Notes: generated from the letters alone by a model not told the origin. Positions 1-7,839 are shown, counted from the first letter of the stretch. The stretch is DNA of 19,884 nt from an uncultured Candidatus Melainabacteria bacterium (GCA_934699705.1 CAKUXD010000032.1:1-19884), one strand, 5' to 3'. Program-made: numbers and translations.

Positions 1-25
1 AAGTAATTCGAAATTCAATAATTGC

Positions 26-123
26 CATGTTCTTCGGGTTTTGTTAAGTTTTGTTAAGAAAAATATTTTTTATATAGTCAAGGCGCGGATTTTGGTCAAA
101 ATCCGCGCCACTACATGTTCTTC
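26..123. repeat. 10-bp direct repeat flanking the hairpin, plus a 10-bp tandem repeat
   Basis: CATGTTCTTC occurs at 26-35 and again at 114-123, bracketing the GC-rich palindrome at 82-109. Between the copies, TTTTGTTAAG is present twice in tandem at 39-48 and 49-58. Read on the minus strand, each flanking copy is GAAGAACATG; one is followed by GCAATTATT, the other by TAG. The arrangement could reflect a small duplication or an inserted palindromic element, or it could be chance in simple sequence. Confidence 0.4.
82..109. repeat. GC-rich perfect inverted repeat (stem-loop)
   Basis: A 13-base arm (82-94) is followed by two bases and its exact reverse complement (97-109), so the hairpin is a stem of about 12 pairs with a small loop. 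The G+C-rich base of the stem stands out in an A+T-rich intergenic region. It lies about 50 bases past the stop of the ABC permease gene and may end the upstream operon. Neither side shows an immediate T-run: on the minus strand the bases after the stem read TTGACTATATAAAAAATATT. It is therefore not a textbook intrinsic terminator and could instead be an mRNA-end stabiliser or a dispersed palindromic element. Confidence 0.6.
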
Positions 124-157
124 ATCTTTTATTGAAATTTTATAAAAACTACTAAAA

Positions 158-1000
158 TTATCCTTTAACTGCACCTTCATTTTCACCAGATATAAAATAT
201 TTTTGCATGGCTAAAAAGAAAATCAATATTGGAATTGTAGATAAAATAGAGCCTGCGGCGATAAATCTCCAGTTTGAACTAAACATACCCTGCAAGTTAT
301 TTACCCCAACAGGAAGCGTGTACATAGATTCTTTTGTTAAGACGATACTCGGCCATAAAAATTCACCCCAAGAACCAATAAACGTAAATATTGCCAATAC
401 TGCCAACGAAGGTTTCACCATTGGTAATAAAACTTTCCAAAAAACTTGAAATACATTACAACCGTCAACTATTGCAGCTTCTTCCATTTCTTTTGGAATT
501 GTCATAAACGCTTGACGCATTAGAAATATACCGAACGCGCTAACTGCAAACGGCATTACCAGGCCAATATAACCCATAAAGTTATTGACAGAATCCATTA
601 AATTTAATTTGATTGTGATTAAATAAACAGGCAACATAATCGCTTGAAATGGAACCATGATTGTCGCTAAGATTGCGAAAAATGCAACTTTTTTCCCTGC
701 AAAATTCATTCTTGCCAAAGGATATGCCGCTAATGAAGATAAAATTAAATTCAATAATACAGTAAACCCTGCAACAATCATGCTATTCCAGAAATAAGCC
801 ATAAAATCTACTTTTTTCCACACTCCAACATAATTTTCTAATGTAAAATCAGTTGGAATAATTGTTGGCGGATAAGCAAAAATATTTTCACTAGCTCCTT
901 TTAATGAAGTTGAAATTAACCATATAAAAGGAAATATTGATAAAATAGAAACAAATATCAATATTGAATGTGAAGTAAATTTTTCTAAAAATCTACGCAT
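158..1000 (-). CDS. carbohydrate ABC transporter permease, MalG/UgpE type
   Basis: This is an inner-membrane permease subunit of a binding-protein-dependent sugar importer (280 aa, the usual size for the MalG side). A transmembrane helix at about residues 12-32 is followed by the typical extracytoplasmic stretch and then about five more hydrophobic segments. The EAA loop that contacts the ATPase is clear at about 173-196 (EEAAIVDG, then LLPMVKP). The ATG is preceded by AGGTGG, formed by the last two glycine codons of the upstream HicB-like gene, 7 bases away, so translation is probably coupled. No partner permease, binding protein or ATPase is encoded in the window, so the rest of the transporter must lie elsewhere. 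The sugar cannot be inferred. The family call is firm. Confidence 0.93.
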   Translation of the reverse strand: MRRFLEKFTSHSILIFVSILSIFPFIWLISTSLKGASENIFAYPPTIIPTDFTLENYVGVWKKVDFMAYFWNSMIVAGFTVLLNLILSSLAAYPLARMNFAGKKVAFFAILATIMVPFQAIMLPVYLITIKLNLMDSVNNFMGYIGLVMPFAVSAFGIFLMRQAFMTIPKEMEEAAIVDGCNVFQVFWKVLLPMVKPSLAVLAIFTFIGSWGEFLWPSIVLTKESMYTLPVGVNNLQGMFSSNWRFIAAGSILSTIPILIFFLAMQKYFISGENEGAVKG

Positions 1001-1007
1001 TTATAAA

Positions 1008-1280
1008 TTAACCACCTGGACACATGCTTTCCCAGTCGATATCATCTTCATCTTCTCCTGGTTCTGGAATTTCATCGCCATCTTCTAGCATCAACATTAA
1101 TTGTAGCTTTAATTGATTTTTATAATTTTCTCTAGCTTTTTCAATTGTTTTTGCACAAAAGGCAAAACTAGGAATTTCTTTAATTTCTATATACCAGTAC
1201 GGATTACCATTAAAATCAAGGTCTGTACCTTCGATTAATGTCCAGTCTAAGTTTAAGTAATATTCTAAATCTTTATTCAT
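1008..1280 (-). CDS. HicB-like antitoxin-fold orphan protein
   Basis: A 90-aa acidic protein. Residues about 22-74 follow the HicB-like layout: a strand-rich start (DFNGNPYWYIEIKEIP), then a helix (TIEKARENYKNQLKLQLM), then LEDGDEIPEP, which matches the family's usual LLEDGEPIPEP ending. It then has an Asp/Glu-rich tail ending CPGG. I chose the ATG at 1280 rather than a TTG at 1286, because GAGG sits 9 bases before the ATG but only 3 before the TTG. The ATG overlaps the end of the GerMN gene by 8 bases. No HicA-like toxin and no added DNA-binding domain are seen, so it is probably a stand-alone member of the fold, not half of a toxin-antitoxin pair. Its function is unknown. Confidence 0.7.
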   Translation of the reverse strand: MNKDLEYYLNLDWTLIEGTDLDFNGNPYWYIEIKEIPSFAFCAKTIEKARENYKNQLKLQLMLMLEDGDEIPEPGEDEDDIDWESMCPGG

Positions 1281-1866
1281 TAGCAAAATCCTCAGTTAGC
1301 GGTTGATTTATCATAATTCCTTCTCCACCAATTACGTCAACTTGTTTTCCGTCAAGTTGTAAATATAGCGGTAAATTAGAATTTATCTTTGTTGTTTTTA
1401 TTAATTGGAATAATCGTTTATATAATCCATCAGTGCCACCACCATTTTCAAAATCAGAAGAAAGATTAATTACTACTCTTGAAGGTGATTCTGTAATTGA
1501 TATTAAACGTGTACTTGCAGGAATTTCCGTATATACGCCTAATTTCTTTTCTTTTACACTTGGACCATTTATTAATGTTTTAATTGCGAATTTTAATTGA
1601 GAACCGTATTCAGGCATGTACTCACGTTTAACGGCACGATAAACTTCTTCTCCATTTGCATTATGAGCAATGAAAAAGACATTTATGTATTGAGTTTTTT
1701 GTTCTGGCTTTTCTTCTGGTTGTTCAGTAGTTTCGTTTACAACCTCTTGTTCTTGATTTTTTCCATAATCTTCTGGAATATCAGGACTGCCAAAGAAAGC
1801 CATTTTTACATATATGGCTGCCAAAATTATTATTACTATTAAACCTATTTTTTGAAATTCACCCAT
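1273..1866 (-). CDS. membrane-anchored GerMN-domain protein
   Basis: A 197-aa protein with one N-terminal membrane segment (about residues 7-24), a Glu/Gln-rich linker (35-58) and a C-terminal GerMN domain (about 60-185). Domain hallmarks are a helix ending in LINGPS, a conserved P-x-x-T-x-L (PASTRL) and the strand VVINLSSDF. GerMN domains are found in GerM of spore formers but also widely in non-sporulating bacteria, including Cyanobacteria, where they are thought to act at the cell surface, perhaps near peptidoglycan. The start is supported by AGAGG six bases upstream, overlapping the stop codon of the DUF2993 gene. Its position beside another exported protein suggests an envelope role. The exact function is unknown, and the domain does not imply sporulation here. 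Confidence 0.85.
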   Translation of the reverse strand: MGEFQKIGLIVIIILAAIYVKMAFFGSPDIPEDYGKNQEQEVVNETTEQPEEKPEQKTQYINVFFIAHNANGEEVYRAVKREYMPEYGSQLKFAIKTLINGPSVKEKKLGVYTEIPASTRLISITESPSRVVINLSSDFENGGGTDGLYKRLFQLIKTTKINSNLPLYLQLDGKQVDVIGGEGIMINQPLTEDFANE

Positions 1867-1874
1867 TTTTGCCT

Positions 1875-2750
1875 CTACTTACGAACTTCTTGTACATTTT
1901 TCGGTACAAACATTGTGCCTGATAAAATTAATTTGTCATCTTTTATATCCATTGTTTGTAAAGAAACTTTTGTTTTAGGATTTCCCAATACATCAACTGT
2001 AAAGTTTAATGGATTTATTAAATTTACCAAATTTGTCAGTTGAGTTAAGTTAAATTTTTGATTGATATTTTCTAAAGTAATTTCTGTTAATTTAATTTTG
2101 CTATCTTCTACTCGCATTTTTGCTGAAACATTCATGAAAACAGGGATATTATAATTAAATACTTTATTATTCATCTGTAATTTAAAATAAATTTTATCAT
2201 TTTTTAATTTTACATCAACATCTTTTAATTCCATTAAATTTAAGCCACCTGCTTTAAAATTTAAAGATTTCAAAAAAGCCAAATAATCTTCTGATAAAAC
2301 TGTTCTATTCAAATCTGTATCTGAAATCGTCATGGAATAATTCATCGCAAAATTATCTTTAAAAGTAATAGATTTCGGAGTCGCTTTTACATAATTAAAA
2401 CCACAAATTGTAGAAGCCTTAAAATCTGATACGTAAACACCGTCAAAGTTTAAGTTTTTACCAGAAATGTCTAAAGACTTAAATCTTCCATCTGCTAAAT
2501 CTTTTGCGCTAAAGGATTTCATTTTCACTTTAAACCCTTTTGCACCAGTGGATTTTCTCAATTCTTTTTTAACAATTGAATTTGCAAGACTTTGTGCCAA
2601 CAAAGTTGTTCCAGTTGCATTATACAAAAATCTTGTACCCTTCATTGATAAATCATGAGGTTGCGCACATAAAGCCGATAAATCTTGATATGCGAATACT
2701 GGAGAGCCTAAAACTAATACAAATAAAATCCCTAGAATTTTTTTATACAT
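1875..2750 (-). CDS. exported DUF2993 (LmeA-like) lipid-binding-type protein
   Basis: A 291-aa protein with a clear signal peptide: Lys-Lys, a hydrophobic core at about residues 5-17, and likely cleavage after VFA at residue 20. The mature part resembles DUF2993/LmeA proteins: a helix near residues 50-66 followed by repeated beta strands (FSAKDLADGRFKSLDISG, then FDGVYVSDFKAST), a pattern of long amphipathic strands. Actinobacterial LmeA binds phospholipids and affects mannan lipids; DUF2993 proteins are also common in Cyanobacteria. A role in lipid or envelope handling is inferred from family only. The gene starts 1 base after the truB stop, with AAGGT inside the truB 3' end as ribosome site. 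Other beta-rich lipid-transport folds (TULIP/AsmA-like) are the main alternative. Confidence 0.7.
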   Translation of the reverse strand: MYKKILGILFVLVLGSPVFAYQDLSALCAQPHDLSMKGTRFLYNATGTTLLAQSLANSIVKKELRKSTGAKGFKVKMKSFSAKDLADGRFKSLDISGKNLNFDGVYVSDFKASTICGFNYVKATPKSITFKDNFAMNYSMTISDTDLNRTVLSEDYLAFLKSLNFKAGGLNLMELKDVDVKLKNDKIYFKLQMNNKVFNYNIPVFMNVSAKMRVEDSKIKLTEITLENINQKFNLTQLTNLVNLINPLNFTVDVLGNPKTKVSLQTMDIKDDKLILSGTMFVPKNVQEVRK

Positions 2751-2751
2751 A

Positions 2752-3606
2752 CTAAAATACCTTAATTACTTTTATAAATTTTTCTTTCGCAGTTGCAACT
2801 GCTTTTATTCTATTATTATAAACCAAAATAAGAAAATCGACACTTTTCATACTTTTGTTAAGCAAAGGTTGCCCATGTAAAACTTTTTCGCATTCTTGTT
2901 GGTTAAGCTCGTATTTTGGAAGATTTAAAACCTGCAAGGGATTGATTAAATTTACAGAAACGTCATCTGAAGTTTTAATATCGTCTAATTTAATAGCGCT
3001 CTTAACTTCAAAATTTCCAACTTTTGTCCTTATTAGTTTTATCAAATGAGCACCGTTATCAAGTGATTTACCTAAATCATGAGCAATCGAACGAATATAT
3101 GTACCTTTTGAACATTCTATGTAAATTTGTGCAACTTGATTTTCAAAATCAAAATCCTTTAATTCTATCTTATTAATGATAACCTTTCTAGGTTTAATTT
3201 CGACTTCTTTACCCTCTCTTGCATAATCATACAACTTTTTGCCATTGACCTTGATTGCTGAATAAATTGGCGGAATTTGTTCAATTTCGCCTTCAAAAAG
3301 AGGCAATTTTTCTAAAATTTCAGTTTCACTAACTTTTTTATCAGTTTCAAAAACAATTTTACCTTCTGTGTCATAGGTATCAGTAGATTTTCCAAACTGA
3401 ACATAAGCCAAATATGCCTTTTCATCAGATAAATACTCAATCAAGCGAGTTGACTTACCAATACAAACAGGCAAAACCCCTTCTGCAAAAGGATCTAACG
3501 TTCCAGTATGACCAATCTGTTTAATTTTCAAAACTCTGCGTAAATAAGCAACAACATCATGAGATGTCTTACCTACTGGTTTATAGATGTTTAACAAGCC
3601 GAACAA
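2752..3606 (-). CDS. truB: tRNA pseudouridine(55) synthase
   Basis: TruB converts uridine 55 in the T-loop of tRNAs to pseudouridine and also helps tRNA fold. The 284-aa protein opens with the family start GLLNIYKPVGKTSHDVV and carries GHTGTLDPFAEGVLPV with the catalytic Asp at residue 38. Further family motifs are the IPPIYSAIKVNGKKLYDYAREG region (about 111-132) and CSKGTYIRS (about 164-172). A shorter C-terminal domain follows (about 230-284). The start is a TTG placed directly after the rbfA stop. GGAG eight bases upstream and the alignment of the N-terminus with the family support this start. Coupling to rbfA and infB matches the widespread infB-rbfA-truB order. Confidence 0.97.
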   Translation of the reverse strand: MFGLLNIYKPVGKTSHDVVAYLRRVLKIKQIGHTGTLDPFAEGVLPVCIGKSTRLIEYLSDEKAYLAYVQFGKSTDTYDTEGKIVFETDKKVSETEILEKLPLFEGEIEQIPPIYSAIKVNGKKLYDYAREGKEVEIKPRKVIINKIELKDFDFENQVAQIYIECSKGTYIRSIAHDLGKSLDNGAHLIKLIRTKVGNFEVKSAIKLDDIKTSDDVSVNLINPLQVLNLPKYELNQQECEKVLHGQPLLNKSMKSVDFLILVYNNRIKAVATAKEKFIKVIKVF

Positions 3607-3957
3607 TTAAACTTCTCCGCGAGAAATTTTTTCCAAGATTTCATTAACTCTTGAACCTCTTTCAATAGAATTATCCTGAATAAATCTCAATTCTGGAGTT
3701 AATCTCAATCTTATACGCCTACCAACTTCATATCTGATTTTAGAAACACTTTGATTTATAACATGAACAGATTTTTCTTTTTGTTCTTCTGAGCCATAAA
3801 CGCTATAAAAAACTTTCGCAAAAGAATTATCATGGCTTACTTCAACATCAGTAATAGAAACAACACCAACTAAACCTCTGATTTCTTTTCTCAAAATTTC
3901 AGAGATTTCACGCATTAATTCTTTTCTAACTCTTTCGTTGCGAAGATTACTGCTCAT
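3607..3957 (-). CDS. rbfA: 30S ribosome-binding factor A
   Basis: RbfA is a small KH-fold factor that binds the 30S subunit and assists late 16S rRNA maturation, including at low temperature. The 116-aa protein has the usual length and motifs: an N-terminal RNERVRKELMREISEILR helix, the strand AKVFYSVYG, the VGRRIRLRLTPELRF segment and DNSIERGSRVNEILEKI near the C-terminus. It follows infB by 17 bases and abuts truB. AAAGG about 8 bases before the ATG is the ribosome site. Confidence 0.97.
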   Translation of the reverse strand: MSSNLRNERVRKELMREISEILRKEIRGLVGVVSITDVEVSHDNSFAKVFYSVYGSEEQKEKSVHVINQSVSKIRYEVGRRIRLRLTPELRFIQDNSIERGSRVNEILEKISRGEV

Positions 3958-3974
3958 AACTTTTTTCCTTTACA

Positions 3975-6434
3975 TTATAAACGTTGACGTTCAACTTCTT
4001 CTGTTGTCGATACTTCAATAATATCACCTTCTTGAAGATCATTGAATTTTGCAAAAGAAATACCACATTCAAAACCTTGTGCAACTTCTTTTACATCATC
4101 TTTAAAGCGTTTTAACTGGTCAATAGCACCTCTGAAAATTTCTTGACCATTACGAACAAGTACCGCAGTTTTATTACGTAAAATCTTACCTTCAAGAACA
4201 TAACAACCTGCAATCTTAGTAGTTTTACCAATTGTAAATACTTGTCTAATTTCAGCTTTACCAAGTGCAACTTCTTTAATTTCTGGTTCAAGTAAAGACA
4301 ACATTGTTTTTTCCATGTCTTCTAAGATTTGATAAATAATATCATATTTTTTGATTATAACATGTTCTCTTTCAGCCGCAGCAATAGCATTTGAATCTTC
4401 TTTTACTGTAAAACCAAGAATTAAGGCTTTAGAAGCTGATGCTAACATTACGTCAGCCTCTGAAATGTCGCCAACGCCAACGTGAATAATCTTTGTAGCA
4501 ATTTCAGCAGAATCCATCTGGGCAATTGCTTGCGACACAGCTTCAGCAGCACCATGAGTATTTGCTTTGATAATTAAGTTCAACTGTGGAACATTTTCTT
4601 CTCCAGAAACAGCTTCTTTTCTGATGTGAGCAGGTAACATTTCATCAAGACGTTTTGTTCTTTCTGATTCCTTACGTTTTTCAACAATTGATTTCATTTC
4701 TTTTTCGTTTTCAACAACTTCAAATGTATCACCCGCCTGTGGAACTTCTGTTAAACCTAAGATTTCTACTGGAGTTGAAGGTTCAGCTTCTTTAATTTTT
4801 TCTCCAGAATCAGATAACAACGCTCTTACACGACCACAAGCCGTACCAACTACAACACAATTTCCAACTCTTAAAGTACCATTTTGAACTAGTAATGTTG
4901 CAACTGGACCTTTACCTTTATCCAAATTTGCCTCAATTACAACACCTGTTGCTGGAACTTTTGGATTTGCTTTTAAATCAGCCATATCTGCAACAAGCAA
5001 GATATATTCTAAAAGTTCATCAATACCTTGTCTTTGTAGAGCTGAAACCTTACAAGTGATAGTATCGCCACCCCAAGCCTCTGGAACTAAGCCATGTTCT
5101 GTTAATTGAGTTAAAATTCTATCTGGATCAGCACCAGCCTTATCAATTTTATTTACTGCAACAATAATAGGAATTTCAGCAGCTTTTGCATGGTTAATGG
5201 CTTCAACAGTTTGAGGCATAATACCATCATCTGCCGCTACAACTAAAATCGCGATATCTGTTGCTTTTGCACCTCTGGCACGCATTTCAGTAAACGCTTC
5301 GTGCCCAGGAGTATCCAAGAATACAACTTTTCTTCCATCGTGCAAGTAAATCGTATAAGCACCGATTGATTGAGTAATACCTCCGACTTCAGTATTAACA
5401 ATTTTGTGTTTTGAAGCACGAATACTATCTAATAAAGTTGTTTTACCATGGTCAACGTGTCCCATAATACTGATTACAGGTGCTCTCGGTATCATGTTCT
5501 TTTCATCTGCTTTTAATTTTTCTTTCTTTTCTTCTTTTTCCATTTCGGCTTGAACAAAAGCTTCTAAATCTTCGTCTAAAACTTCTAAACCGTATTCTGC
5601 GCAAACTTTTTTGATTACGTCAACATCAATAAGTTGATTTACAGTTGCCATAATTCCGTTTAACATTAAGAATTTTACAATTTCTGCAGGAGTTTTATTA
5701 ATTTTATCTGCAAGTTCTTGAATAGTCATTGCAGTATTTACAACTAATTGTGTAACTGTTTCTTTTTCTTCCTCTTTGTGTACACGTTTTTTATGTTTTT
5801 GAGCAGCCGCTTTTTCTAAAGAAATTCTTTCTTGTTCTTCTTCTTTAGAAATTTTATCTTTGCGTTTGTCAACTGGTTTGTGTTTTGAAGTTTGACCTTT
5901 GTTTTCATAAATATCTTGCGGAATAATATGACGTTCAATAGGTTTATTTTCCGCTGGTCTTTGAGGTTTTTGTTGATTTGATTTATTAAATTTATCGTTA
6001 GGACGTCCAGTAGATTTTTTAGCATCTTCGGTTGGTCTTGTAGCGTGTCTTACAATTTCCAAGCGATTTACAGGTGCTTTTTTAACTGTTTCTACTTTTG
6101 GGCGTTCAACTTTTTCAATTCTCGAAACAGAATTTGTTGTTACTTTTTCAACCACTTTAGATTGAGTTTCTTTAGGCATTTCCTCAGATTTAACTTCTTG
6201 TTCTACCACCTTAACTTCTGGTTTTTCTTCTGGTTTCGCTTTTTTTACAATAAAAGCCTTTGGTTTTTTAACTTCTTGTTTAGCACCGCCAGAGATAAAT
6301 TCTTTTAATTTTTTGATTTGCTCTGGAGTAACTGAACTTGAATGAGTTTTTACGACAATCGAAACTTGCGCAAATTTTTCAATCACTTCTTTGCTTGTTA
6401 AACCTAATTCTTTTGCTAATTCACTTACACGCAT
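3975..6434 (-). CDS. infB: translation initiation factor IF-2
   Basis: IF-2 is the GTPase that places initiator fMet-tRNA on the 30S subunit and promotes subunit joining. The 819-aa protein has an IF2_N helix at the start (MRVSELAKELGLTSKEVIEKF), a long Lys/Glu-rich low-complexity linker (about 50-225), and a second IF2_N domain (about 232-290). The GTPase domain shows G1 GHVDHGKT at 325-332, G3 DTPGHE at 374-379 and G4 NKID at 428-431, followed by domains II-IV to the C-terminus. The start is well set by the conserved N-terminus, although AAAGGA lies rather far upstream (about 15 bases). An internal start giving a shorter isoform, as in E. coli, is possible but I cannot show it. Confidence 0.98.
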   Translation of the reverse strand: MRVSELAKELGLTSKEVIEKFAQVSIVVKTHSSSVTPEQIKKLKEFISGGAKQEVKKPKAFIVKKAKPEEKPEVKVVEQEVKSEEMPKETQSKVVEKVTTNSVSRIEKVERPKVETVKKAPVNRLEIVRHATRPTEDAKKSTGRPNDKFNKSNQQKPQRPAENKPIERHIIPQDIYENKGQTSKHKPVDKRKDKISKEEEQERISLEKAAAQKHKKRVHKEEEKETVTQLVVNTAMTIQELADKINKTPAEIVKFLMLNGIMATVNQLIDVDVIKKVCAEYGLEVLDEDLEAFVQAEMEKEEKKEKLKADEKNMIPRAPVISIMGHVDHGKTTLLDSIRASKHKIVNTEVGGITQSIGAYTIYLHDGRKVVFLDTPGHEAFTEMRARGAKATDIAILVVAADDGIMPQTVEAINHAKAAEIPIIVAVNKIDKAGADPDRILTQLTEHGLVPEAWGGDTITCKVSALQRQGIDELLEYILLVADMADLKANPKVPATGVVIEANLDKGKGPVATLLVQNGTLRVGNCVVVGTACGRVRALLSDSGEKIKEAEPSTPVEILGLTEVPQAGDTFEVVENEKEMKSIVEKRKESERTKRLDEMLPAHIRKEAVSGEENVPQLNLIIKANTHGAAEAVSQAIAQMDSAEIATKIIHVGVGDISEADVMLASASKALILGFTVKEDSNAIAAAEREHVIIKKYDIIYQILEDMEKTMLSLLEPEIKEVALGKAEIRQVFTIGKTTKIAGCYVLEGKILRNKTAVLVRNGQEIFRGAIDQLKRFKDDVKEVAQGFECGISFAKFNDLQEGDIIEVSTTEEVERQRL

Positions 6435-6460
6435 ATTATTAAAAATTAATCCTTTCGATT

Positions 6461-6676
6461 TTAAGATTTTTCTATTTTTAAAGCCTTTAACAACTTATTT
6501 TTTTTTGAAGCCTTTTCTATACACGATTTATTATAACAAAGATATACCGATCTGCCAAATTTTTTAGAATTTGGGTTAAAAATAATCTCATTATTATTTT
6601 TATCGTATGTAATTTTAATCATTGTATCACGGTCTTGAACCGCACCGCAACCAACGCATTTTCTTAAATGTTTCAT
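6461..6676 (-). CDS. rnpM: YlxR/RnpM family RNA-binding protein (RNase P modulator)
   Basis: A 71-aa YlxR (DUF448) protein. It has the conserved RKCVGCG motif at residues 5-11, the GRSVYLCYNKSC motif near 41-52 and a Lys-rich C-terminus (KASKKNKLLKALK). In Bacillus the homologue has been reported to bind the RNase P RNA and modulate its activity; the gene normally lies between nusA and infB. Here it is directly after prfA: the prfA stop and the ylxR ATG form TAGATG, with only a weak ribosome site, which suggests translational coupling. The ylxQ (L7Ae-like) gene that often follows is absent, with infB beginning 26 bases on. Confidence 0.93.
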   Translation of the reverse strand: MKHLRKCVGCGAVQDRDTMIKITYDKNNNEIIFNPNSKKFGRSVYLCYNKSCIEKASKKNKLLKALKIEKS

Positions 6677-7759
6677 CTAGTTCACTTCTGCTAATTTTTC
6701 CAATTTTAATTTTTGGTCATATTCGATTAACAAATGCAAAAGTTCGTCCATATCACCGTCAATAACAGTCCAGACATTTAAGTTTTGACCGATTCTGTGG
6801 TCAGTCAGTCTTCCTTGAGGGAAGTTATATGTTCTAATACGTTCGCTTCTATCACCAGAACCTACTTGAGAACGACGTAAGTCAGTAATTTCTTTGGTTT
6901 GTTTTTGAACCTCTAAATCATACAATTTAGCTTTCAAAATTTGCATTGCGCGTTCTTTATTTTGCAATTGAGAACGTTCTTCTGTACAGAAAATCATAAT
7001 TCCTGTTGGTTTATGGAATAAGCGAGCTGCAGTTTCAACCTTATTAACATTTTGACCGCCAGCACCACCAGAACGAGCCGTTGACATTTCAATATCTTCT
7101 GGCTTAATTTCAACTTCAACATCATCAACTTCCGGCATAACCGCAACTGTTGCAGTAGAAGTATGAACACGTCCTTGTGATTCTGTTTGAGGAACTCGTT
7201 GAACACGATGAACCCCTGATTCATATTTTAATTGTGAATAAACGGCATCACCCTTAATTGAAATGATAATTTCCGAATACCCGCCAGCTTCGCATTCAGT
7301 TTTTGACAAAACTTGTGTTTGCCAGCCTTTTTTATCAGCATATTTCAAATACATTCTTGCCAAATCACCCGCAAAAATGTTTGCTTCATCACCGCCTGCG
7401 CCACCTCTGATTTCAAGCATAATATCTTTATCGTCCATAGGGTCGCGTGGAAGAAGTAAAATTTTCATTTTTTCTTCGTATTCAACAATTTTAGCTTCGT
7501 TTTCTTCAATATCAGCTCGAAGAAATTCTTTCATTTCTTCATCATTTTCCGTTTTTATCATTTCTTTTGCGTCATTAATCGCGTCAACTGCTTTTTTCCA
7601 CGCATAATATAATTCAACAGTTTCTTCCATTGATTTACGTTGTTTAGACAAATCTTTAAATCTATTGTAATCCTGAATAACGGCAGGATCTGAAAGTGTT
7701 AAACCAAGCTCATTATAATTTTCTTCAATTTGCTTAATTTTATCCAACATATCTTTCAT
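6677..7759 (-). CDS. prfA: peptide chain release factor 1
   Basis: RF1 recognises UAA and UAG stop codons and triggers peptide release. The 360-aa protein is full length. The catalytic GGQ is at 234-236 in SGGAGGQNVNKVETA, whose Gln is normally methylated by PrmC. The codon-recognition tripeptide is P-Q-T at 190-192 in HRVQRVPQTESQGRVHTS, the P-x-T form that marks RF1 and not RF2 (SPF). An N-terminal helical domain spans about 1-105. GAGG lies 9 bases before the ATG, and a good promoter precedes it. It is the first gene of the unit that continues through infB. prmC, which often follows prfA, is not present here. Confidence 0.98.
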   Translation of the reverse strand: MKDMLDKIKQIEENYNELGLTLSDPAVIQDYNRFKDLSKQRKSMEETVELYYAWKKAVDAINDAKEMIKTENDEEMKEFLRADIEENEAKIVEYEEKMKILLLPRDPMDDKDIMLEIRGGAGGDEANIFAGDLARMYLKYADKKGWQTQVLSKTECEAGGYSEIIISIKGDAVYSQLKYESGVHRVQRVPQTESQGRVHTSTATVAVMPEVDDVEVEIKPEDIEMSTARSGGAGGQNVNKVETAARLFHKPTGIMIFCTEERSQLQNKERAMQILKAKLYDLEVQKQTKEITDLRRSQVGSGDRSERIRTYNFPQGRLTDHRIGQNLNVWTVIDGDMDELLHLLIEYDQKLKLEKLAEVN

Positions 7760-7784
7760 AACAAATAACCTCGCTTTTGATAAA

Positions 7785-7812
7785 ATTATATCAAAAACAA
7801 GATTATATGCAA
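7785..7812 (-). promoter_or_regulatory. promoter for the prfA-infB unit
   Basis: On the minus strand TTGCAT (7812-7807) is separated by 16 bases from a perfect TATAAT (7790-7785). A TGA directly before the hexamer makes an extended -10. It would start RNA near 7778, about 20 bases before the prfA ATG. The -10 lies inside an 8-bp inverted repeat (TTTTGATA...TATCAAAA, about 7776-7797). Confidence 0.65.
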
Positions 7813-7839
7813 CGAATAGAATAAAATTACGCTAAAATA

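Noticed and set aside
1..28. A possible start of another minus-strand gene at 28 (ATGGCAATTATTGAATTT), open to the window edge
   Set aside because: Only nine codons are visible, no family match is possible and the ribosome site is poor, so it cannot be supported.
39..58. Tandem TTTTGTTAAG repeat as the edge of a CRISPR or iteron array
   Set aside because: Only two copies with no spacers; too short to be either.
207..449. Plus-strand ORF opposite the ABC permease
   Set aside because: It is a shadow of a clearly conserved permease gene on the other strand.
1008..1280. A HicAB toxin-antitoxin module
   Set aside because: No HicA-like gene is adjacent on either side; the neighbours are a GerMN gene and a permease.
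1273..1866. GerMN domain together with the SpoIIIAA-related ATPase as evidence of a spore former
   Set aside because: Both families are common in non-sporulating Cyanobacteria-related bacteria, and no sporulation genes are present here.
5816..6308. ORFs in other frames over the infB linker (5816-6025 minus, 6045-6308 plus)
   Set aside because: They arise from the Lys/Glu-rich low-complexity coding sequence, which gives Lys/Asn-rich or Phe-rich translations; no ribosome site or family signal.
7776..7797. TTTTGATA...TATCAAAA inverted repeat as terminator of the 544-residue gene
   Set aside because: A+T-only short stem without a T-run; it coincides with the -10 of the prfA promoter.
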